Shown here: positions 14,686-22,847 of the stretch, in pieces | Position numbering within the stretch: the stretch's first letter is position 1 | Layout of the letters: each line of letters opens with the position of its first letter | Origin: an uncultured Collinsella sp. | GTDB lineage: Bacteria > Actinomycetota > Coriobacteriia > Coriobacteriales > Coriobacteriaceae | Assembly (NCBI GenBank): GCA_934668875.1 | Contig: CAKUON010000004.1 | Span: 124,001-188,000 of the forward strand | Reading direction: 5' to 3' | DNA: 64,000 bases | Program-made: the position numbers and the translations under genes | The notes under the pieces: model-generated | What the model was told of the DNA's origin: nothing | The model's database searches: none | The model's input: the letters and a program-made list of their open reading frames with translations, nothing else

Positions 14686-15381
14686 ATGAACGAGCGCATT
14701 TTGGTAGTTGATGACGAAAAGGCCATCGCTGACTTGGTTGGTATCTACCTTACAAAAGAAGGCTTTGACGTACAGGTCGCCTATAGCGGGGCCGATGCTG
14801 CCAAGGCAATCTTGGAGCAGGAGTTCGATCTGGCGCTGCTGGATGTCATGCTGCCCGATATCGATGGGCTTGAGTTGCTGCGTACGATCCGTTCCAGCCA
14901 TACCTATCCCGTGATCATGCTGACGGCGCGCGATGCCCAGCAAGACAAGATCGAGGGCCTTTCGATTGGCGCGGACGATTACGTGGTTAAGCCGTTCCGC
15001 CCGCTGGAGCTCATCGCGCGCGTGCACGCTCAGCTTCGTCGCTACACCAGCTACGGTAGCCGTGCGCAGGCGGCCGAGTCGCCGACCATCCAGTTCGACG
15101 GCCTAGAGATCAACCGCGATGCCCGTTCCGTAACGGTGGACGGTGCGCCGGTTCGCCTCACGCCCATCGAGTATTCCATCTTGCTGTATCTGGTCGAGCA
15201 TCGCGGCAGTGTGGTGGCCGTGGAGGATCTGTTCCGCGCGGTGTGGAACGAGGATTTTATGCCCGGCTCCAACAATACGGTGATGGTGCACATTCGTCAC
15301 CTGCGCGAAAAGATCGGTGACGACGCTCAAAAGCCGCGCTTTATCAAAAACGTCTGGGGCGTCGGCTACATAATCGAATAA
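14686..15381 (+). CDS. Response regulator, OmpR/PhoB family (VanR-like)
   Basis: Phosphorylation-controlled transcription factor of 231 residues. The receiver domain has acidic DDE at 9-11, phospho-acceptor Asp53 in LLDVML, the conserved Thr in MLTARD and Lys in VVKPF; the C-terminal winged helix ends HIRHLREKIGDD..KNVWGVGYIIE. It is most like VanR-type regulators. The ATG follows AAAGGAG. Its sensor kinase starts 26 bases downstream, and dacA lies divergently upstream, so the pair may sense or adjust cell-wall state. This link rests on position only. Confidence 0.92.
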   Translation: MNERILVVDDEKAIADLVGIYLTKEGFDVQVAYSGADAAKAILEQEFDLALLDVMLPDIDGLELLRTIRSSHTYPVIMLTARDAQQDKIEGLSIGADDYVVKPFRPLELIARVHAQLRRYTSYGSRAQAAESPTIQFDGLEINRDARSVTVDGAPVRLTPIEYSILLYLVEHRGSVVAVEDLFRAVWNEDFMPGSNNTVMVHIRHLREKIGDDAQKPRFIKNVWGVGYIIE

Positions 15382-15406
15382 CGCCTTTGATGGTGGGGAA
15401 GTGGAT

Positions 15407-16645
15407 ATGACAAAAGACGATAGGCAGGCATTCGAGGTGCCCGATCGACTCTTTGAATACGTGAGGTCGGTCGTCGACAACCGCGCGCTTGCAACGGTGC
15501 TGCTCTTTTTGCTGAGCCTGCTGCTGATTGGCATCGATAACATCGCTGGAATCTTGGCGGTGCTGCTTGTCGGCTTTTTGCTGATCGATCGATTTGAAAT
15601 CGTACGCCGCTGCGTGGTGATTGGCGGTGCCGCGTGGGCCATGACGTTGGCGATTGGCGCCATGGCGCTCGGCGGCATCGAAGGGCCGGTGCTGTTCGAT
15701 GCCGGCTTTGTATTCAACATGCTTGGCTTTGTGCTGGCGCTTGCCGTGTGCGCGCTGTTCTTTTGCGGCCGCGCCCTGTACTACCAGGGCTATGAGCAGG
15801 GCGAGCAGCATGCCGATTGTGTGCTGGCCGCTCGTATTCAAGATCGCCTGATCGATCACCCCGACACCTGGGACAACATCGACGGCGACTTCCTGGAGGT
15901 CGAGGGCGCACTCAACCGTGTGCGCGATCGCGAGCGCAAGGTGCAACAGGCCTTGCGTGACGAGTCTCATCGCAAGGACGATCTGGTCACGTACTTGGCA
16001 CATGACCTACGCACCCCGCTTGCCAGTGTGGTGGGCTATCTTTCGCTGCTTCAAGAGGCTCCTGAGCTGCCGGTTGAGCAACGTGCGCACTTTACGGGCG
16101 TGGCGCTCGACAAGGCGCACCGGCTCGATGCGCTCATCGAAGAGTTCTTCGATATCACGCGCTTTGACTTCCACGATATCGTGCTCACGCGCGGCTATGT
16201 TGATCTGGGGTTGCTGCTGGCTCAGGTGGCTGACGAGTTCTATCCCATCCTCAACGAGCAGCATAAGGAAGCCCAAGTTGATATTCGCGAGGACCTGACG
16301 GTGCTCGTGGATGGCGATAAGATGGCCCGCGTGTTTAACAACATCATGAAAAACGCCGTCGCCTATAGCTATGAGGGCTCGACTATCACGATTGAGGCCA
16401 GGCGCCAAGACGATGGCGGCGTGCGCGTGCGCTTTATCAATCAGGGCGATCCTATCCCTGCGGCTAAGCTCAAGGTGATCTTTGAGAAGTTCTATCGCCT
16501 GGATGCGGCGCGTGCGACTAATCGCGGTGGTGCCGGTTTGGGCCTTGCTATTGCCAAGGAGATCATCGCGGCACACGGCGGTACCGTTGCATGTGAATCG
16601 ACGCCCGAACACACGATATTCACCATCGAGCTGCCCGCCGCATAG
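15407..16645 (+). CDS. Sensor histidine kinase (VanS-like)
   Basis: Membrane kinase partner of the regulator just upstream. Of its 412 residues, the first 125 contain about four closely spaced hydrophobic helices (for example ATVLLFLLSLLLIGI and GFVLALAVCALFFCG) with almost no extracellular domain, so it probably senses the membrane or a partner protein. The phospho-acceptor is His199 in LAHDLRTPLASV. The catalytic domain shows the N-box NNIMKNAVAYS, then IFEKFYRLD and GGAGLGLAIAKEI. The ATG at 15407 follows GGGGAAG. No vanHAX genes are near, so this is not a resistance operon. Confidence 0.9.
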   Translation: MTKDDRQAFEVPDRLFEYVRSVVDNRALATVLLFLLSLLLIGIDNIAGILAVLLVGFLLIDRFEIVRRCVVIGGAAWAMTLAIGAMALGGIEGPVLFDAGFVFNMLGFVLALAVCALFFCGRALYYQGYEQGEQHADCVLAARIQDRLIDHPDTWDNIDGDFLEVEGALNRVRDRERKVQQALRDESHRKDDLVTYLAHDLRTPLASVVGYLSLLQEAPELPVEQRAHFTGVALDKAHRLDALIEEFFDITRFDFHDIVLTRGYVDLGLLLAQVADEFYPILNEQHKEAQVDIREDLTVLVDGDKMARVFNNIMKNAVAYSYEGSTITIEARRQDDGGVRVRFINQGDPIPAAKLKVIFEKFYRLDAARATNRGGAGLGLAIAKEIIAAHGGTVACESTPEHTIFTIELPAA

Positions 16646-16707
16646 CTAGCGTGCCCTTACAAACACTTGACAATGTGCTCACGTGCGTATGAGCCGCGAT
16701 TCCTACT

Positions 16708-16734
16708 ATCGATACTGCTGAATTGATATCGATA
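16708..16734. promoter_or_regulatory. Paired TATCGATA palindromes upstream of pstB
   Basis: The 8-base palindrome TATCGATA occurs at 16708-16715 and 16727-16734, centres 19 bases apart, directly before the pstB ribosome binding site. Candidate operator; the binder is unknown. Confidence 0.35.
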
Positions 16735-16748
16735 TGGAGGTGTGCGGT

Positions 16749-17624
16749 ATGACGGCTGCTGCGGCTGTGGAGCCCACGGAGCTTGAAGAACTCATGGAAG
16801 CGCAGGCCGAGGCCGCGCATGAGCGCGAGGTTGGGGATGCGACTCGTCCCACGGCAGAGGATCTTGCCGCCTCGCCGACGCGCATCGACGTCGAGGGCCT
16901 CGACCTGTTCTATGGCGACCACCATGCGCTCAAGGACGTGAATATCAAGATCCGCGACAAGCAGATCACCTCGTTCATCGGGCCTTCGGGCTGTGGAAAG
17001 TCCACGTTGCTGCGCTGCTTTAACCGCATGAACGACGGCATCAAGGATTGCCGCATCGAGGGCAAGATTGCGCTCGATGGTCAAGATATCCTGGGCGATT
17101 GCGACATCTGCCGTTTGCGCCAGCGCGTGGGCATGGTGTTCCAACGCCCCAACCCATTTCCCATGAGCATCTACGACAACGTCGCCTACGGTCCTCGCGG
17201 TATGGGTGTGCGCGACCGCGCCGTGCTCGATGAGCTGGTCGAGGACTCCCTGCGTCGCGCTGCCCTGTGGGACGAGGTCAAGGACAAGCTCAAAGAGTCG
17301 GGCCTGGGTCTTTCGGGTGGACAGCAGCAGCGCCTGTGCATCGCCCGCGCACTTGCCGTGCAGCCCGACATTCTGCTGATGGACGAGCCGACCTCGGCAC
17401 TCGACCCTGTGTCGACGTTGGTGGTGGAGCAGCTGGCCTGCGAGCTCAAGGAGACCTGCACGCTGGTGGTCGTGACGCACAACATGCAGCAGGCCGCGCG
17501 TATTTCCGATTCGGTTGCGTTCTTTTTGCTGGGTGAGCTGGTGGAGCACGCGCCCACCGCGCAACTCTTCAAGAATCCGTCCGATCCGCGCACCGCGGAT
17601 TATTTGACGGGGCGTTTTGGCTGA
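16749..17624 (+). CDS. pstB: Phosphate ABC transporter, ATP-binding protein
   Basis: Cytoplasmic ATPase of the Pst high-affinity phosphate importer. It has 291 residues, with Walker [10 protein letters not shown], signature [10 protein letters not shown], Walker [14 protein letters not shown] and the H-loop [22 protein letters not shown] is typical of PstB. An N-terminal extension of about 45 residues, rich in Glu and Ala, precedes the usual start. The ATG at 16749 follows TGGAGGTG. pstS, pstC and pstA are not in the window; the gene is instead followed by a PhoB/PhoR-like pair, which supports the phosphate assignment. Confidence 0.92.
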   Translation: MTAAAAVEPTELEELMEAQAEAAHEREVGDATRPTAEDLAASPTRIDVEGLDLFYGDHHALKDVNIKIRDKQITSFIGPSGCGKSTLLRCFNRMNDGIKDCRIEGKIALDGQDILGDCDICRLRQRVGMVFQRPNPFPMSIYDNVAYGPRGMGVRDRAVLDELVEDSLRRAALWDEVKDKLKESGLGLSGGQQQRLCIARALAVQPDILLMDEPTSALDPVSTLVVEQLACELKETCTLVVVTHNMQQAARISDSVAFFLLGELVEHAPTAQLFKNPSDPRTADYLTGRFG

Positions 17625-17688
17625 CGCTGTCTTTTACAGGTGCCTTTAGGGTTAAGATGCGGTCATATCGGCCGCAAAGGGGTTCAAC

Positions 17689-18417
17689 ATGATCTATTAC
17701 GTCGAGGACGATGACAACATCAGGGATTTGACAGTCTACGCGCTGCGCAAGCAGGGAATCGAGGCCGAGGGCTTTTCGTGTGATGGCGAGTTTAAAGCTG
17801 CCGTGGCGCGACGGGTGCCCGATGCTGTGCTGCTCGATATCATGCTGCCCGACACCGATGGCTTGGCGATTATGCGTCGCCTGCGTGCCGATCGCCTGAC
17901 GGCGACGGTGCCCATCATGATGCTTACCGCCAAGGATACCGAGCTCGACAAGGTGATGGCGCTCGATGGCGGTGCCGACGATTACCTGACTAAGCCGTTT
18001 TCGCTTATGGAGCTTGCGAGCCGCTGCCGCGCACTGCTGCGTCGCGGCGGCATGGTCAAGCAGGCGAGCGATGTGCTCAGCGTGGGCGACATCGTGCTTT
18101 CGCCCAGCCATCGCGAGGTGACCGTTGCCGGCGAGCCGCTTAAGCTCACCCTGCGCGAGTTCGACCTGCTCGAGTACCTCATGCGCAAGCCCGGCGTGGT
18201 CTTTACCCGCGAGTCGTTGCTGCAGAGCGTGTGGGGCTGGGACTTCGACGGCGGTTCGCGCACCGTCGACGTGCACGTGCAGACGCTTCGCCAAAAACTG
18301 GGCGAGCATGCCAGCGCCATCGAGACCGTGCGCGGCGTGGGTTATCGCCTGGCCGAGCCTTCTGCCGGTGATGGTGCCGAAGGCGACGACACCGCGGCCA
18401 CCGCATCGGAGGAGTAA
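17689..18417 (+). CDS. Response regulator, OmpR/PhoB family (PhoB-like)
   Basis: A 242-residue regulator with receiver acidic residues EDDD near the N-terminus, phospho-acceptor Asp50 in LLDIMLP, Thr in MLTAKD, Lys in LTKPF, and a winged-helix effector (LTLREFDLLEYLMRKPGVVFTRESLLQSVWG). A disordered acidic tail of about 20 residues follows. Its position after pstB and before a PhoR-like kinase suggests phosphate control (inference). The kinase gene starts 3 bases after the stop, so they are translationally coupled. Confidence 0.92.
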   Translation: MIYYVEDDDNIRDLTVYALRKQGIEAEGFSCDGEFKAAVARRVPDAVLLDIMLPDTDGLAIMRRLRADRLTATVPIMMLTAKDTELDKVMALDGGADDYLTKPFSLMELASRCRALLRRGGMVKQASDVLSVGDIVLSPSHREVTVAGEPLKLTLREFDLLEYLMRKPGVVFTRESLLQSVWGWDFDGGSRTVDVHVQTLRQKLGEHASAIETVRGVGYRLAEPSAGDGAEGDDTAATASEE

Positions 18418-18420
18418 CCC

Positions 18421-19845
18421 GTGGTCTTCGCCCCCCAGGGAAAACATACGCTGTCGCACCGCGTTTTTGTGACGATCTTTGTCTGCGCCATGGCGGTTAT
18501 CGTTGCGTTTACGGTGCTGGGTGCGTTCTTTGTGCAAAACACCTTGGCGGATGCCACGAGTGCCAATCTGGCGCAGGAAACCGAGCTCATTGCTGCCGCC
18601 CTCGACGAGCAGCAGGAGCCCATTCCGTTCTTGCGAAGCCTCGATCGCGAGGATCTTCGTATCACGCTGATCAATAAGGACGGATCTGTTGCCTACGACA
18701 ACGAGGCGTCGCCTTCCACACTGCCCAACCATGGCGATCGCCCCGAGGTCATCGAGGCCTTTGAGAGTGGTTCGGGTTCCGCGGAGCGCGCAAGCTCTAC
18801 ACTCGACGAGATTATGCTGTATCGCGCCGTCACCCTTGATAACGGCCAGGTCGTCCGCTTGGCGCAGGCCCAGCCTGGTGTTGCGGCGATTTTGCTGTCG
18901 ATGCTGGCGCCGATGCTGCTTATCGCAGCAGCGGGTGCGGTACTCTCGTTTTTTATGGCGCGCCGTGAGTCCCGTGCCATCATCGCGCCGTTGCAAGAGG
19001 TGGATTTGGATCACCCACGCCGTAGCTATGAGCACGCCTATGCCGAGATGGTCCCCATGCTTGAGCGTATCGAATCGCAACGACAGGAGCTCAAGCGCCA
19101 GATGGCGGTGCTGGCGGATAACGACCGTATGCGCCGTGAGTTTACGGCCAACATTACCCACGAGCTCAAGACGCCGCTTACGGCGATTTCGGGCTATGCC
19201 GAGCTTATCGCGAATGGTATGGTCGAGGGCGAGGATGACCTGCGTATCTTTGGCGGTCGTATCTATCGCGAGGCGGGCCGTCTGGCGGCACTCGTCAACG
19301 ACATCCTCACGTTGTCTAACTTGGATGAGGCAGAGCGCGCGGCCGAAGGCGAGGCGGTGCCTATTGGCTCCACGGAGCCCATCGAGCTCTCGCGAGCCAT
19401 TTCGACGGTGGAACAACGCCTTGAGCAGGTAGCCCGTCAGGCAAATGTGACGATAGGCCATGAGTCACAGCCCGTGGTCATCGAAGGCGTATCGCGCCTG
19501 ATCGATGAGCTCATCTATAACCTGGCGAGCAACGCCATCCGCTATAACCGACCCGGTGGTACGGTGACACTTACGTGCGGGACCAACGATGAAGGCCAGC
19601 CGTTTCTTGCGGTTGCCGACACGGGTATTGGCATTGCGCCCGAGGAGCAGGGCAAGGTGTTCGAGCGTTTCTACCGCGTGGACAAGAGTAGGTCCAAGGC
19701 ACGCGGCGGAACTGGCCTGGGGCTTGCCATTGTCAAGCATGCCGCCCTGTACCATCATGCTGTCATTGATTTGTCGAGCGAATTGGGCGTGGGAACCACC
19801 ATTACGGTGACGTTTCCCATACAGCAGGACGAGCCGTTCGCATAG
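18421..19845 (+). CDS. Sensor histidine kinase (PhoR-like)
   Basis: A 474-residue kinase. It has a first membrane helix at about 16-38 and an extracellular PAS/CACHE-like loop to about 155 (LRITLINKDGSVAYDNEASPSTLPNHGDRPEV, a pattern typical of PhoR-type sensors). A second helix lies at about 160-180, with phospho-acceptor His247 in ITHELKTPLTAISGYAE, N-box NLASNAIRYN, G1 DTGIGI, F-box VFERFYRVDKSRS and G2 GTGLGLAIVKH. It starts at GTG, with GGAGGAG overlapping the regulator's end. A hairpin terminator follows. Confidence 0.93.
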   Translation: MVFAPQGKHTLSHRVFVTIFVCAMAVIVAFTVLGAFFVQNTLADATSANLAQETELIAAALDEQQEPIPFLRSLDREDLRITLINKDGSVAYDNEASPSTLPNHGDRPEVIEAFESGSGSAERASSTLDEIMLYRAVTLDNGQVVRLAQAQPGVAAILLSMLAPMLLIAAAGAVLSFFMARRESRAIIAPLQEVDLDHPRRSYEHAYAEMVPMLERIESQRQELKRQMAVLADNDRMRREFTANITHELKTPLTAISGYAELIANGMVEGEDDLRIFGGRIYREAGRLAALVNDILTLSNLDEAERAAEGEAVPIGSTEPIELSRAISTVEQRLEQVARQANVTIGHESQPVVIEGVSRLIDELIYNLASNAIRYNRPGGTVTLTCGTNDEGQPFLAVADTGIGIAPEEQGKVFERFYRVDKSRSKARGGTGLGLAIVKHAALYHHAVIDLSSELGVGTTITVTFPIQQDEPFA

Positions 19846-19870
19846 CGATACAACATAGATATTGATGTAG

Positions 19871-19906
19871 ACGCCGCATTTGACTTTCGGGTGCGGCGTT
19901 GTTGTG
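19871..19906 (+). terminator. Terminator after the PhoR-like kinase
   Basis: ACGCCGCA pairs with TGCGGCGT and is followed by TGTTGT, a weak U tract. Confidence 0.55.
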
Positions 19907-20040
19907 CAATTTTACGATTGCTTCCGACATTTTTACAGGAGAGCCTGTTTCTTATGTATAGAGTTTGGTCTCGGTAAAAAGATGCGATAACATACGGACA
20001 GTTTTGTCAATCCGAACTGGGGAAATGAAAGGCAAGCTGC

Positions 20041-20697
20041 ATGACCCTTCTCGAACTGTTCCAGCTGCTGAAGAAGCACCTCAAGCTGGTCATCACCCTT
20101 CCGGTGGTCTGCGCGATCGCCATGGGCATCGTGTCCTTCGTTGCGATGGACAACACCTATACCGCGACGACGAGCATGTACATTCTCGCCAAGACCGACG
20201 ATAGCGGTCAGATGAGCTACAACGATCTCTCGGCGAGCCAGATGCTTTCCAACGATATCGCCACGCTGCTGGATAGCGATAGCGTTAAGAGCGGCGCCGC
20301 CAAAGAACTGGGCCTCACCGATCTGGATGACTACAAGGTGTCTGTTTCCTCCGAGACCACCACGCGTGTCATTACGCTTTCGGTTACCGGCACCGATGCC
20401 AAGGAGACGGCTGAGGTCGCAAAGGCCATTGCCAGCTCGGTGAGTACGGTCGCTCAGAACGTCGGCGCTGCCCAGAGCATCAACGTTATCGACGAGGCTA
20501 AGACCCCCGAAGCCCCCAGCGGCCCCAAGCGCACGCTGTATATTGCCGTCGCGTTCCTCGCCGGTATCTTTATCGCAGTTGCCTATGTCGTTTTGGCAGA
20601 CATGCTCAATACCCGCATCCGCGGTGCCGAAGAGGCAGAAGAGCTCCTGGGTATTCCCGTTGTTGGCCGAATTCCGGCTATGAAAGGTGGTAAATAG
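20041..20697 (+). CDS. Polysaccharide co-polymerase (Wzz/CpsC/YveK type)
   Basis: Membrane adaptor that activates the tyrosine kinase encoded next and sets chain length of capsule or exopolysaccharide. Its 218 residues have membrane helices near 17-38 (LVITLPVVCAIAMGIVSFVAM) and near 175-195, with a Ser/Thr-rich extracellular domain between. The Pro-rich AKTPEAPSGPKR before the second helix is the family signature. Translation probably starts at ATG 20041 with a weak site GAAAGG. It is followed immediately by the kinase and then the phosphatase. Confidence 0.88.
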   Translation: MTLLELFQLLKKHLKLVITLPVVCAIAMGIVSFVAMDNTYTATTSMYILAKTDDSGQMSYNDLSASQMLSNDIATLLDSDSVKSGAAKELGLTDLDDYKVSVSSETTTRVITLSVTGTDAKETAEVAKAIASSVSTVAQNVGAAQSINVIDEAKTPEAPSGPKRTLYIAVAFLAGIFIAVAYVVLADMLNTRIRGAEEAEELLGIPVVGRIPAMKGGK

Positions 20698-20699
20698 GC

Positions 20700-21437
20700 A
20701 TGGCTAAGGCAAAGAACACCGATAAGCTCGTTGTACAGAATGCCGCCAAGACCCTTCTGGCCAACATCCGCTTTGCGAGCGTGGACGACCCCATTCGCAC
20801 CATCACCGTTACCTCCTCGATTCCCAACGAGGGCAAGTCTACGGTTTCCATTAACCTTGCTCAGGCAATCGCCACGAGCGGCAAGTCCGTGCTCCTGGTC
20901 GAGGCCGATATGCGCCGCAGGTCCCTTTCCGATATGCTCGGCGTTCGTTCGCGCGGCGGACTCTATGCGGTCCTTTCCGAGCAGATCTCCATTGACCAGG
21001 CAATTGTCGAGACGGGTCAGAAGAACTTCTACTTCCTCGATGCCGAGCCGCACATTCCCAATCCTGCCGACATCATCGTCTCCCATCGTTTTGCCAAGCT
21101 GGTAAAGGCGCTGTCTGCTAAGTTCCAGTACGTTATCTTCGACGCTCCTCCGGTCGGCACCTTCATCGATGCTGCCGAGATCGCCAGCCTGACCGACGGT
21201 ACGCTGTTCGTGGTGCGCGAGGACTTTACCAAGCGCGAGGAAGCACTCAACGCTATCGGCCAGCTTAAGAAGTCCGAGAGGGTCAAGCTTATCGGTACCG
21301 TTATGAACTACTGCGAGACCGAGACCAGCGAGTACTACTATTCTTACTACACCAAGGACGGTAAGAAGGTTAAGAAGGGCTCCGACGATCAGGGCACTTC
21401 CAAAAAGGGCATCTTTACCAACCGAGCAAACGTTTAG
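20700..21437 (+). CDS. Tyrosine-protein kinase, CpsD/CapB family
   Basis: BY-kinase that autophosphorylates a C-terminal tyrosine cluster and thereby controls polysaccharide assembly. Its 245 residues have Walker A SIPNEGKSTV (40-49), Walker A' LLVEADMRR, Walker B VIFDAPPVGT and a terminal cluster EYYYSYY (211-217). The N-terminal KLVVQNAAKTLLANIRFAS matches CpsD/YwqD. It starts 2 bases after the adaptor gene and ends 17 bases before the phosphatase gene. Confidence 0.94.
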   Translation: MAKAKNTDKLVVQNAAKTLLANIRFASVDDPIRTITVTSSIPNEGKSTVSINLAQAIATSGKSVLLVEADMRRRSLSDMLGVRSRGGLYAVLSEQISIDQAIVETGQKNFYFLDAEPHIPNPADIIVSHRFAKLVKALSAKFQYVIFDAPPVGTFIDAAEIASLTDGTLFVVREDFTKREEALNAIGQLKKSERVKLIGTVMNYCETETSEYYYSYYTKDGKKVKKGSDDQGTSKKGIFTNRANV

Positions 21438-21454
21438 TTGATTAAGGCTGACCT

Positions 21455-22105
21455 ATGCGTGACATTCATTGCCATATCTTGCCGGGTGTAGACGACGGCG
21501 CCGCCGATCTCGAAGAGAGCTTGGCGATGCTCGAGGCTGCCAAGCGGGCCGGTGTAACCAGAATCGTTTGCACTCCTCACTGCCGTGATCCCTATTTTGA
21601 TTACGACAAGATGTGGGATGCCTTTGAGCTGCTGCGCGATAACGCTGACGGTTTTCCGCTCCAGATGGGCTTCGAGGTCAACCATCGTAAGCTTGTCGAG
21701 CTTGGTATTGATGCCGCGGAGCACTTGCATTTCGATGGGACCAACGAGTTTCTGCTCGAGCTTTCGACGCATGCCGATGCGTATGCGTTTAGAGAGTACG
21801 AGAACACGATTTACGATTTGCAGTGCCGTGGCTACCAGGTGATCATCGCTCATCCTGAGCGCTATCGTGCGGTTCAAAAGGATGTAAGCGTGGCGGAGCG
21901 CCTGGTCGATATGGGTTGTAAGCTGCAGGCTTCGGCGGACTTTATTGCCGGCGGTCGCTTTGGTCGCGAGAAAAAGCCGGCACAGCGCCTGTTCGATCAG
22001 AACCTGTACAGCTTTATCGCGAGCGATGCCCATAACGTGGGTCATTACGACTGCCTGGCAAAGGCTCGCGCGAAGTTCAGCGTGCGCGGAGCTCATTTTC
22101 GCTAA
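21455..22105 (+). CDS. Tyrosine-protein phosphatase, CpsB/CapC (PHP) family
   Basis: Metal-dependent phosphatase that dephosphorylates the BY-kinase. The 216 residues carry PHP-fold metal ligands: DIHCHILPGVDDG (His5, His7), CTPHC, the middle Glu in GFEVNH, HPERY and SDAHN near the C-terminus. It completes the adaptor-kinase-phosphatase trio. No glycosyltransferase, flippase or polymerase gene follows: the next gene is a GNAT and then htpG, so the glycan genes under its control lie elsewhere. Confidence 0.92.
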   Translation: MRDIHCHILPGVDDGAADLEESLAMLEAAKRAGVTRIVCTPHCRDPYFDYDKMWDAFELLRDNADGFPLQMGFEVNHRKLVELGIDAAEHLHFDGTNEFLLELSTHADAYAFREYENTIYDLQCRGYQVIIAHPERYRAVQKDVSVAERLVDMGCKLQASADFIAGGRFGREKKPAQRLFDQNLYSFIASDAHNVGHYDCLAKARAKFSVRGAHFR

Positions 22106-22144
22106 AATCTGTCCCTAACGTTCGCATTGAATGAAGGGGCAGCC

Positions 22145-22645
22145 ATGGATATCCAACTTAAGACGGGATGCTTTGAAGACGCGGCGCTGGTGCGCCGCGT
22201 CGTTTTTATGGACGAGCAGGGCTACGAGAACGAGTTTGACGCTATCGACGAGGATCCGAACTGCATTCATGTGACGCTCTATGTAGACGGCGAGCTTGCC
22301 GGTTGCTCGCGCGTGTTTCCCGAAGAGCTTGAGCGCGCAGCTGACGCGGAGGCACCGGTGTCGCCGGCGTGCGAGATGGACGAAGGCGTTGCGGCAGGGG
22401 AGACCTACATTATGGGGCGCGTGGCCGTGCTGCCGAGCATGCGCCGTCGCGGTTTGGCGAGCAAGATTGTCGAGGCCAGTGATACTTGCGCGCGTGATGC
22501 CGGCGCCAAGCTCATTAAGCTGCACGCGCAGGAATACGTGCTGCCACTCTATGCCAAGGCGGGTTACACGCAGATTGCCCCGGTGGACTACGAAGACGAG
22601 GGCCAGCCCCATGCTTGGATGGCCAAGCGCGTAGATGGCAGATAG
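22145..22645 (+). CDS. GNAT-family N-acetyltransferase (ElaA-like)
   Basis: A 166-residue acetyl-CoA-dependent acetyltransferase. It has VRRVVFMDEQGYENEFDAIDEDPNCIHV at the N-terminus, the acetyl-CoA loop IMGRVAVLPSMRRRGLASKIVE, and a C-terminal ALYAKAGY-like strand LPLYAKAGYTQIAPVDYEDEG..HAWM typical of the ElaA/YjcF type, whose substrates are poorly known. The ATG at 22145 follows GAAGGGG; an in-frame ATG six codons earlier lacks spacing. It lies 39 bases after the phosphatase gene and could share its transcript. Confidence 0.85.
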   Translation: MDIQLKTGCFEDAALVRRVVFMDEQGYENEFDAIDEDPNCIHVTLYVDGELAGCSRVFPEELERAADAEAPVSPACEMDEGVAAGETYIMGRVAVLPSMRRRGLASKIVEASDTCARDAGAKLIKLHAQEYVLPLYAKAGYTQIAPVDYEDEGQPHAWMAKRVDGR

Positions 22646-22847
22646 GGACGTTCCTTTCCTGCCGGCAGTCGGGGACACTCCTTGGCAATTGGCGCATCAG
22701 AGCGTTTGGGCATACAGTTTTTCGATTCCGTATGTATATATGCGCGCTAATGGGTTATAAAATCTAAGTCTGAACATAGCAGGTCTGCGATGCGGCTCGG
22801 GCAACCGGGCCGTTTTTGCGGACGGGGGTAGCGCGAAAGGACTGCAC

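Noticed and set aside
22646..22847. Possible structured RNA or heat-shock operator before htpG
   Set aside because: Only short dyads (CATAC/GTATG, CCCG repeats) are visible; no CIRCE or HAIR motif, so nothing is claimed.
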